A model generated the notes under the pieces. That model was not told the DNA's origin, did not search any database, and saw nothing but the letters and a program-made list of their open reading frames with translations. Source: Pseudomonas sp. FEN (GTDB lineage: Bacteria > Pseudomonadota > Gammaproteobacteria > Pseudomonadales > Pseudomonadaceae). Taken from it: a stretch of DNA of 64,000 nucleotides. Location: NCBI RefSeq assembly GCF_904067045.1, contig NZ_CAJFDC010000036.1, positions 1,462,468 to 1,526,467 on the forward strand. The letters run 5' to 3'. Every line of letters starts with the position of its first letter. Position 1 is the first letter of the stretch. Both the position numbers and the translations under genes were made by a program. This document shows, one piece after another, positions 29,744-36,052 of the stretch.

Positions 29744-30504
29744 GTAACCGTATTGAGTCTAAAACATTATCGGGTCTTGAACAGGATGGTTTGGTTCTCT
29801 CTGAGAAGACGCTTTTCAAAAGCGAGTCAATTCAGGCATGTAAACTGAAAAACTCCAAACTTTCCTATCCAATTTTCGATGGCTGCCTTCTGGAAAACTG
29901 CGTATTCGAGAGCAGTAATTTTTCCAACTCTCGCTTCTTCAATATGACCATGTTGAACCTGTGCGACTTCAAAAACGTCGACTTTCGCAGCACGGGGCTG
30001 AATGACAGCGTATTCAATGGCTGTACTTTCATAAAATGTGACTTCCGTCAAACAGCTTTCAACGATTGCACATTTAATAATTGCACATTTAATAATTGCA
30101 AAATCATTGATAATACATTCAATGCAAAAAAAATCCAAAACTGCAAATTAGTTGGAAAGCTACAAGAAGTAAATTTTATCTCAGAACAACCGAACACCCT
30201 GCTGAAGGTCGACTTTGGGGAATGCAAGCTAGAATATGTAACTTTTAAAAACTGTAACCTTGAAGAAGTCGTTCCACCGACTGACACTCAACACATTTAC
30301 TTCAGAGATTTGTCGGAACGGGCAAAAAAAGCACTTTCCTATATGGAGACACAGCCTGACAGCTCAATCAATACACTATTAAAACGGCGCCTGAAAAATT
30401 TTTCAACTCAACGGGGAGCTATTTTCAACACTAAAAATCTTGAGACCATCGAGGGGCCGGAATATTCAAAGCTGCTTATCTCCCTTTTGACAGACCCGAA
30501 ATAA
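29737..30504 (+). CDS. Pentapeptide-repeat protein, probable immunity to Rhs1 tip
   Basis: 255 residues, markedly AT-rich compared with the T6SS genes. Residues ~30-155 form a run of pentapeptide-type repeats with central F or L and Cys/Asn/Asp at turns (CVFES, SNFSN, CDFKN, VDFRS, CTFIK, CDFRQ, CTFNN), predicting a right-handed quadrilateral beta-helix. The C-terminal ~70 residues are helical and Lys-rich. The ATG lies within the last codons of rhs1 with AAGGAG at 29727-29732. Position immediately 3' of a toxin tip argues for immunity. Some pentapeptide proteins (MfpA, Qnr) mimic DNA, which would fit a nuclease partner; that step is inference. Confidence 0.8.
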   Translation: MVSNRIESKTLSGLEQDGLVLSEKTLFKSESIQACKLKNSKLSYPIFDGCLLENCVFESSNFSNSRFFNMTMLNLCDFKNVDFRSTGLNDSVFNGCTFIKCDFRQTAFNDCTFNNCTFNNCKIIDNTFNAKKIQNCKLVGKLQEVNFISEQPNTLLKVDFGECKLEYVTFKNCNLEEVVPPTDTQHIYFRDLSERAKKALSYMETQPDSSINTLLKRRLKNFSTQRGAIFNTKNLETIEGPEYSKLLISLLTDPK

Positions 30505-30596
30505 TCATTCAACGCACAAGATTCGAAAAAATACTCCGTGTGCCAAATACGAAAATGCCTACAAAAAATTATATATTGCTTGCGTCGCTGACATGT

Positions 30597-30830
30597 GTCG
30601 ATGGCAGCGGTGAGTCGCAGAAGGTCCATTACTACCACAACGACCTGAGCGGCCTGCCCGAGCAACTGACGGAAGCGGACGGTGCCACGGTGTAACAGGC
30701 CCGCTATCGAGTCTGAGGCAATACCCTTGAGGAGATACGCGAACCGTACTATATCGCGGAATAGACCCTGCGGTTCCAGGGTCAGAACCTGGACCGGAAG
30801 ACTGGGGAGCACTACAGCATTTGCCGGGTC
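30597..30830 (+). pseudogene. Decayed rhs core fragment
   Basis: Hand translation reads VDGSGESQKVHYYHND, then SGLPEQLTEADGATV followed by a stop, and continues in the same frame through two further in-frame stops to LRFQGQNLDRKTG. This matches the end of the Rhs1 core (coding DNA at 29009-29237) almost residue for residue. No start codon or tip remains. It is the footprint of a displaced rhs C-terminal end; the gene just downstream may be its orphan immunity gene. Confidence 0.88.
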
Positions 30831-30887
30831 AAGGTTGGATTAATCCTGTCGGTAACGTATTGCCAAACGCAACGAGATAGAATTCTG

Positions 30888-31757
30888 ATGAGCAAATATT
30901 TATTGACACTCGAAATCGCCTCCCCTACGGAGCGCCTCCAAGCTCACAGCATTCGAGAGGCTGCCGTACTCTATGTTTATCTCCTTGCTACCAAGTGCAA
31001 GCTGCCTGCCGGCGGTATTGCCAAGATAATTCTTCAGCAAGCGCCAGTCGAAGCAGAGCAAACGCTCATGGATGTTTGCACTTACTCTCATCCATTCACC
31101 CACCTCGATAACCTACCTGAGGATGCTGCGGATAGCGCCATTCGCCAGTCGCTGATCGAGGACATTAACGAAGCGCTTTTGTCGCTGGCTGCGCTCAAAG
31201 GCTGGGAAACAGACCCGATAGATAAGCTCCATGCTGAAATCATCAAGCGTGACTATCGGTTCGCAGGCACTGCGGGGCGCTCACAAAAAAACCCATCCAA
31301 AACGCTCACCGCAACGGCTGCCTGGCGCACGGATCAATACATCAACATCGGCATCTTGGTGCAGGGCTCCAAAAACATGCCTGAAGCATTTTTTCCAGCC
31401 ACGCGCATCGGCATCTCGCTGGGTCTTTTTGAGTCGCTGCTAGGTCCTGTTGAGTGGGTAAACGATCAAACCGTTCGGCTATTCCAGGTAAACAAACGCG
31501 ATTACTGGGAGATTGATACAGCCTCCCAAACGGTGAAATTTCACTTTCCCCGAGCCGAATCCGGTGAAGCCCACGGTCAATACGACTTGGCGAAAATGTA
31601 CATTGATGGGTGGATAGTCGAGCAGGATCTTGAACAAGCCAGGCAGTGGCTGGAACGCTCAGCAGCTCAAGGATTCTCCCGAGCAGTGAAGCTCTTGCAG
31701 CGGATGAATGATGGTGATGAAAACCTCGCCGATCCGGTGATGAACAGCAGGAAATAA
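30888..31757 (+). CDS. Sel1-repeat protein, possible orphan immunity protein
   Basis: 289 residues. The C-terminal third contains a Sel1-like repeat pair (YDLAKMYIDGWIVEQDLEQA then ARQWLERSAAQGFSRAVKLL). The N-terminal ~200 residues are mixed alpha/beta and unrecognised. Sel1 proteins are frequent immunity proteins of polymorphic toxins. It starts ~58 nt after the decayed rhs fragment, the position an immunity gene would hold, and is AT-richer than the core genes. No signal peptide or membrane helix seen. Confidence 0.72.
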   Translation: MSKYLLTLEIASPTERLQAHSIREAAVLYVYLLATKCKLPAGGIAKIILQQAPVEAEQTLMDVCTYSHPFTHLDNLPEDAADSAIRQSLIEDINEALLSLAALKGWETDPIDKLHAEIIKRDYRFAGTAGRSQKNPSKTLTATAAWRTDQYINIGILVQGSKNMPEAFFPATRIGISLGLFESLLGPVEWVNDQTVRLFQVNKRDYWEIDTASQTVKFHFPRAESGEAHGQYDLAKMYIDGWIVEQDLEQARQWLERSAAQGFSRAVKLLQRMNDGDENLADPVMNSRK

Positions 31758-31806
31758 AGCTGAGGCCTTGCTTCAGGCGCCCTCCGCACTTGACCTGAGA
31801 TTGACG

Positions 31807-32280
31807 ATGCTTGAAAACACATTCTCGAACGATGAAATGGCCATTAGCGCGACAGATCTCGACAATCTGGAATCCGTAGTCGGGAAGAAGCTGCCTGCCT
31901 CCTTTCGAACCCACTATCTCAGGTACAACGGCGGCGTTCCGGAGCGGACCTATTGGCTCAGTGAAGCCTTTGACGAGCCCTTGGAGGTTGCCGCCTTCAA
32001 ACCTCTTGCCAATGCGCCCGCTACCCTGCTCTCCACTTATCAATCCATGCTGAAGAAGCAGGTTATTCCCGCGCATCTGCTTCCTTTTGCGAACGATTGG
32101 GGTGGCAACTTCTTTTGCCTGAATCTTGACTCAGGAGCGATCAGCTACTTCATGACCGATAGCTTTGATAGTGATCTTAACCCCGACGAAAATCAGGCCA
32201 GCGCTGAAAAGCAGGTCTGCTCAAATTTTACTCGTTTCATTCAAGGGCTGATCCACGAAGAAGATCTAGACGAAGAATAG
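31807..32280 (+). CDS. SMI1/KNR4 (SUKH) family protein, probable immunity protein
   Basis: 157 residues from the ATG at 31807; an in-frame TTG at 31768 would add 13 residues but is a weaker start. SUKH-type features are the early helix, LPASFRTHYLRYNGGVPE, and the DWGGNFFCLNL strand followed by ISYFMTDSF. SUKH proteins are the commonest immunity superfamily against contact-dependent and T6SS nuclease toxins. It sits 50 nt after the Sel1-repeat gene and no cognate toxin remains nearby. Confidence 0.85.
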   Translation: MLENTFSNDEMAISATDLDNLESVVGKKLPASFRTHYLRYNGGVPERTYWLSEAFDEPLEVAAFKPLANAPATLLSTYQSMLKKQVIPAHLLPFANDWGGNFFCLNLDSGAISYFMTDSFDSDLNPDENQASAEKQVCSNFTRFIQGLIHEEDLDEE

Positions 32281-32419
32281 GCCACTACATCAACTAACAT
32301 TCAGCACGCCAATGTCCTGCCAAAGGGCGCCGCTCATTTCTACGTTCCTCAAGAAACGCCTTTTTCCCAATTTCTACTCCATCACTCACTGTATTTTTGG
32401 CAACCTGCTAGCCATAAAT

Positions 32420-32881
32420 TTACGCCGCATACTTCGTTCTGAAAAATTCGCAAATTTCAGATTTTGGCATAATGACCTCGCAGCGCTCCTCCGGACTCAA
32501 ACTACCTCGAGCTTTAACCCATGGCGCATCTTTGTGAGTCATGTTCTCAAGTGTTTTTGCAGGCAGGTCAGCGTAAGCCTCAAAAACCTGAATCAATATG
32601 TCTTCGGCCTCAGCGCAAACGGCTGGAATTTTTTCATCTTCGGGAGCTGGCAGTGGGTTCCACCCATACTTCTTAAACTCCTGAAACACCTCAGGAACAA
32701 CCGGTCCATGAGCCCAAGCCTGAATCTGCTCAGGGAAAAGCTCTTTACCAATCAGCGTCTGAGTCCAGGCTTCCGCATAATAAAGTAGCTTCTGAACTTT
32801 TAAATGAGTAATGAGATCGCCCGATTCAGCACACTTCGCTATAAACCAATTTGCTATACCCAGAGCTTTGTGAAGCGCCAT
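32420..32881 (-). CDS. Panacea-domain (DUF4065/SocA-like) protein, probable antitoxin
   Basis: 153 residues from the ATG at 32881, chosen over an upstream GTG (32887) because AGGATGA then lies at good spacing. Panacea domain features: VQKLLYYAEAWTQTL, then FPEQIQAWAHGPVVPEVFQE, and a helical C-terminus. Known Panacea proteins neutralise diverse toxins encoded beside them. No convincing toxin gene is adjacent here: the upstream ~600 nt hold no recognisable coding sequence. It is the only leftward gene in this stretch besides the XRE gene at 34.8 kb. Confidence 0.85.
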   Translation of the reverse strand: MALHKALGIANWFIAKCAESGDLITHLKVQKLLYYAEAWTQTLIGKELFPEQIQAWAHGPVVPEVFQEFKKYGWNPLPAPEDEKIPAVCAEAEDILIQVFEAYADLPAKTLENMTHKDAPWVKARGSLSPEERCEVIMPKSEICEFFRTKYAA

Positions 32882-33240
32882 AATCACTCATCCTATTCAC
32901 CGCTGCATATTCTCACCCACCACATAACCCGTCAATCCATCGATCTTCATGCAAAGTCTTTCTATTTTCTGCTCCACATCCTCAGCACACTTATCCTACG
33001 TACCATGGTGCCATTTCCTCAATAAAGCCAAATGACCACAGCGCCTCCGCGGGACAGGCGGTGGCTCGCCCTGCGAATCGTATAACACTTCATTTTTTGA
33101 ATAAAATAAGCAGAAATTACAGTGCGGTTTTATTAATCCGACACTCAGCTCACGCCTCCAACCACCAACAAAAGAAATATCCCGCCAAAAAATCTCGTAT
33201 TTCCTACGCACTTCAGACGTGGGAGAATATTGTGTGCGCC
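32882..33240. other. Gene-free AT-rich stretch upstream of the Panacea gene
   Basis: No open reading frame in this stretch gives a recognisable protein on either strand; the longest candidates (about 70 codons) lack family features. It probably carries the Panacea gene promoter and may be residue of lost genes. The structured element upstream of the DUF3077-like gene begins at its right edge. Confidence 0.4.
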
Positions 33241-33244
33241 CGCA

Positions 33245-33426
33245 GTGAGGGCTAGAGTTTGGTTATCGCTGCAAATTCAGCGATACGGGTTTCGCAGCCC
33301 GCTAGTGAATAGGCGCACAGCGCCGCGAAAGCGGTATTTTTGTACTCGCGTTATGGCGAGCTGTGCGCAGGAGGCCTAGCCCTGCCGGTTCCTATTCACC
33401 GGTCTGCGAACCTGCGTGCAGTTCGC
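33245..33426 (+). ncRNA. Candidate structured RNA leader upstream of the DUF3077-like gene
   Basis: Many exact complementary arms are packed here: tatcgctg/cagcgata (33264-33285); ccgc-gaaa-gcgg with a GNRA loop (33323-33334); ctcgc/gcgag (33345-33360); gcgcacagc/gctgtgcgc (33313-33368); ccggt/accgg (33385-33402); gcgaac/gttcgc (33406-33426); agggctag/ctagccct (33248-33383). The arm gtgaatagg (33305-33313) matches the loop of the ccggt hairpin (cctattcac, 33391-33399), which would make a pseudoknot. No coding function fits. It ends ~57 nt before the gene start, so a leader RNA or free sRNA are both possible. Found by eye, not by folding software. Confidence 0.5.
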
Positions 33427-33483
33427 CACCCTTGTGTCGCAGCGAGAGTGGATGAATCCCTTATCTTGAATAGGAGAGTCTCC

Positions 33484-33909
33484 ATGACTAGTAAGAAGAT
33501 CACCCCCGATCCGCCGACCACTCGCAAGGCCCCTAGCACCGCTGATAAAGAGACGTACCTGTGCAAAATTCCGAATGGTCCTTTAGACAAGGCCGAATCG
33601 GCACTTTCAGGTACACCTCGGCTGCTCGATACCCTCGCGCTCACCGCCTCCAAACCCGTCATCCCCGAAGATCCCTGCAAGCCCACGCTGTTTGCCATCC
33701 AACCAGGCATCAATGCCCAGGATGCGCTGACCTACGTGTCGCGACTGCTCGAAACGGCTGAACTCAATGGCGACGAAATCAGCCTGCATACCAATCCGGT
33801 CGAACGGGCGCTGTTCTGGGGCATGCTGCATTCGGTGGAAGTGGCTCGGGCGGTGGTGGATGCGTTGCTGGAAGGGTCGTCCGGGCCTCATCCTGCATCG
33901 CCCTTGTAG
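33484..33909 (+). CDS. DUF3077/DUF6124-like hypothetical protein
   Basis: 141 residues from the ATG at 33484, which has AGGAG at 33472-33476; upstream in-frame codons fall in the structured leader. The N-terminal 45 residues are Pro/Thr/Lys-rich and probably disordered. The C-terminal part (TLFAIQPGINAQDALTYVS to AVVDALLEG) is helical and resembles the DUF3077/DUF6124 proteins found in many copies in Pseudomonas. Function unknown. No signal peptide. Confidence 0.65.
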   Translation: MTSKKITPDPPTTRKAPSTADKETYLCKIPNGPLDKAESALSGTPRLLDTLALTASKPVIPEDPCKPTLFAIQPGINAQDALTYVSRLLETAELNGDEISLHTNPVERALFWGMLHSVEVARAVVDALLEGSSGPHPASPL

Positions 33910-33966
33910 CGCCTGGACATGAGGAGGCTCGGGTAATCAGAACCTGATCCGCATCCCCTGAAAACT

Positions 33967-34007
33967 CCGGTAACGATCAAGCTGCTTTTTTTTCAGACCG
34001 TTACCGG
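33967..34007. repeat. Inverted repeat ccggtaacg/cgttaccgg
   Basis: Nine-base arms at 33967-33975 and 33999-34007 are exact complements, separated by 23 nt that contain a run of eight T. The T-run is in the loop, so it is not a standard intrinsic terminator. It lies between the DUF3077-like gene and the small-protein/PIN pair and could be a terminator variant or an operator. Confidence 0.5.
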
Positions 34008-34079
34008 GATCACGGCTCCGAGTAGCTTTATGCTGGTTAGTAATGCATCATTTTGGCTGAGTGCATTGGAGCTGATGAA

Positions 34080-34370
34080 ATGAGTATCAAAATTAAAGAA
34101 GCCGTCCAAATAGCGATTGACAACGTCATCGAACTTTTTTCAGTTCAAGACATCTCTAATGTTCTACTTGAAGAGGTTGCCCGTGATTCAAATGAAAACT
34201 ATTTGATTACGGTCGGATTTGAACGCCCCAACCTCAACAAAGGCAGAGCAGCTTTGGGGGCGGGTATTGCAGCACTGATGGCGACTCAGCGCGCCTATAA
34301 AGTCGTTTGTATCGACAAGGAAAGCGGTGATGCCTTGTGGATAAAAGATCGAATGCTAGAGAAAAAATGA
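34080..34370 (+). CDS. Small unrecognised protein coupled to a PIN-domain gene
   Basis: 96 residues from the ATG at 34080, which has GGAG at 34068-34071. Predicted order is an N-terminal helix (SIKIKEAVQIAIDNVIELF), a beta hairpin (NYLITVGFERP), a Gly/Ala helix (GRAALGAGIAALMATQ) and a final strand pair (YKVVCIDKESGDALWIKDR). I do not recognise the family. Its TGA overlaps the ATG of the PIN gene by 4 nt, so the two proteins are made together and may form an antitoxin-toxin or two-subunit unit. Confidence 0.72.
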   Translation: MSIKIKEAVQIAIDNVIELFSVQDISNVLLEEVARDSNENYLITVGFERPNLNKGRAALGAGIAALMATQRAYKVVCIDKESGDALWIKDRMLEKK

Positions 34371-34831
34371 AGCAAAAGATAATCATAGACACCAATCTTT
34401 TGGTCTTGCTAATCGTTGGGCTCTACGACCCACAATACATTCCAAACCATAGAAGGCTTGGCGACTACAGCCCAGAGGATTTTGAAATCCTCATGTTGTT
34501 TATTGATGACCACGAGGTCGTTGTCACTACAAGCGTGTTAACCGAAGCCAGCAACCTGCTGTGGTACACATCTGAACCTCATAAGCATAATATTCGCCAC
34601 CTGCTGGCAACTTTCATAGCCTCAGCGACTGAGCACCGACCTGAGTCAGTCACGACAGCCAAATCCCCCCATTTTCTCAAGCTCGGCTTGACTGACGCAG
34701 GCATACTCGAACTCCCAGCAGACTCAGGGCTGATACTGACAGTTGATCTGGACCTGCATATTGCCGCATTAGAACGGGGCCTGCGGTCAGAAAACTTTAC
34801 TCATCATCGGACTTTTCTTTCCCACCCATAA
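34367..34831 (+). CDS. PIN-domain protein, putative ribonuclease
   Basis: 154 residues from the ATG at 34367 that overlaps the preceding stop. The four acidic positions of a PIN nuclease are in order: Asp8 in IIIDTN, Glu60 in SVLTEAS, Asp110 in GLTDAGIL and Asp127/Asp129 in LTVDLDL. PIN proteins cut single-stranded RNA, often as VapC-like toxins. The upstream partner is not a usual VapB (no AbrB or RHH motif). The 3' end overlaps the convergent XRE gene by 35 bp. Confidence 0.82.
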   Translation: MKQKIIIDTNLLVLLIVGLYDPQYIPNHRRLGDYSPEDFEILMLFIDDHEVVVTTSVLTEASNLLWYTSEPHKHNIRHLLATFIASATEHRPESVTTAKSPHFLKLGLTDAGILELPADSGLILTVDLDLHIAALERGLRSENFTHHRTFLSHP

Positions 34832-35276
34832 GCATAAAAAATCCGACAGGAACTCTGAAAAAATCGGAAAACTTTTTCATCTGTGCAACGGTCATTTTTC
34901 TTTTGCCATTCAAAATTTCAGGCGCTACAGTTTGATTCGCAATAGCAGAGAGTTCCGCTTGCTTGACCCCTCGTTCTTCCATCAAAAATGCCAACGCTTG
35001 AGATTGCGAAGAGTAAGGAATCAAAACCGTCTCAGCCTCATACTCATACACACGATCAACCACTAACTCGGCACAACGTGCAGCTTCATGACCCTCACTG
35101 TCGGCATGTGAGTAAAGTTCATCAATCAACACCATTCGATCTTTGAAATCGCTCTCATCCTTGATTTTTTCATGGCATGCGGATAATAGCCGAGTCGAGG
35201 TCGCTACTTTAGCGTTCAGCTTTTCAAACATGGGGGAAACGTCCTTTATGAGCATCAGATACTTTTCAAAATCCAA
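34797..35276 (-). CDS. HigA-like XRE-family regulator
   Basis: 159 residues. The C-terminal half is a helix-turn-helix (QALAFLMEERGVKQAELSAI, then LNGKRKMTVAQMKKFSDFF and VPVGFFML), as in HigA-type antitoxins. The N-terminal ~90 residues are helical and charged. The start is a TTG at 35276 with AGGA upstream; an ATG at 35255 is the alternative. It converges on and overlaps the PIN gene, so transcription through either end would make antisense RNA to the other. It may regulate or neutralise the PIN system. Confidence 0.8.
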   Translation of the reverse strand: MDFEKYLMLIKDVSPMFEKLNAKVATSTRLLSACHEKIKDESDFKDRMVLIDELYSHADSEGHEAARCAELVVDRVYEYEAETVLIPYSSQSQALAFLMEERGVKQAELSAIANQTVAPEILNGKRKMTVAQMKKFSDFFRVPVGFFMLMGGKEKSDDE

Positions 35277-35457
35277 GCCGCTATCCTAAGTGATCAACAC
35301 CTCGTCCGACCCCATCGGAAAAACAATGAAACGCTCTGGCCCAGAGTGCTACTAGCGAGCCAGTCGTCGCTCACCATCCCCCGTCAAAAGCACCATCCCC
35401 ACCGTGGTCTATCCTTCAGGCGTCACTAGAGCCGGACCTCGACACAGGAGACAGCGA

Positions 35458-35796
35458 ATGGATGCACGAGAAAGAGCGTTGATGCGGGCCAGCGTGGCTT
35501 TGGGGTTGCTGATCAGCACCCTGAAGAAACACGATCTGGGAGCCCCCCTTTCCCTGGACGATCCACATTTCAAGGAGCTGATTACCCACCTGCGGGACAA
35601 TTTGCTGGAGGCTCAGGCGGACGAGAGCGTTTCCAGTGTCATGGTGTCGATCAACAAGGCTTTCACCGATGGCGTGCGGCTCAATGCCCGCAGCGTGGGG
35701 AGCTTGCTGACGGCGCTGAAGAAGGCCGACGGGCTGCTCAAGGAGGCCGGCGAAAGGCACGCACCGTTGCAACTGCCTCAGATGATCGCGAGCTGA
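35458..35796 (+). CDS. Conserved-looking hypothetical protein, 112 residues
   Basis: 112 residues from the ATG at 35458, with AGGAG about 8 nt upstream. All-helical, mildly acidic, no signal peptide, Cys or membrane segment; begins MDARERALMRASVALGLLIS. I do not recognise it. GC content and codon use resemble the core genome rather than the AT-rich genes to its left, so the low-GC island seems to end before this gene. Confidence 0.65.
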   Translation: MDARERALMRASVALGLLISTLKKHDLGAPLSLDDPHFKELITHLRDNLLEAQADESVSSVMVSINKAFTDGVRLNARSVGSLLTALKKADGLLKEAGERHAPLQLPQMIAS

Positions 35797-35804
35797 AATA
35801 CAAC

Positions 35805-35897
35805 TCCTTGTAGGAGCCAGCTTGCTGGCGATGGCGGCCGAATAGACGATGCAAGACTCCCAGGCCTCATCGCCAGCAAGCTGGTTCCTACAGGGTT
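35805..35897. repeat. REPIN upstream of the second rhs gene
   Basis: Inverted arms ccttgtaggagccagcttgc (left) and gcaagctggttcctacaggg (right), separated by ~45 nt, also with tggcgatg/catcgcca pairing. Confidence 0.85.
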
Positions 35898-36052
35898 CGA
35901 TGTCGTGTTTAAGCGCGCGCGCCCGCTATTTGCTCGACAACTGTGATCCACCTCCGCAATCGCAGTGGGAATAATTCCCCGCCAACATCAGATCATTCAT
36001 ACTCCGCACCGCTCTTGACCTGATGATGGACCACCTGTCTTGCTGACTCTCC

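Noticed and set aside
30505..30596. AT-rich stretch after the pentapeptide gene as an insertion-sequence remnant
   Set aside because: No inverted ends, target duplication or transposase remains were seen; only the rhs fragment next to it is identifiable.
32312..32788. A 158-codon rightward frame opposite the Panacea gene
   Set aside because: It is the antisense of a clear Panacea-domain protein and gives no sensible protein.
32996..33211. A 71-codon leftward frame as the missing Panacea toxin
   Set aside because: No fold or motif, odd Pro/Arg/Cys composition, no good start signal; not enough to call a gene.
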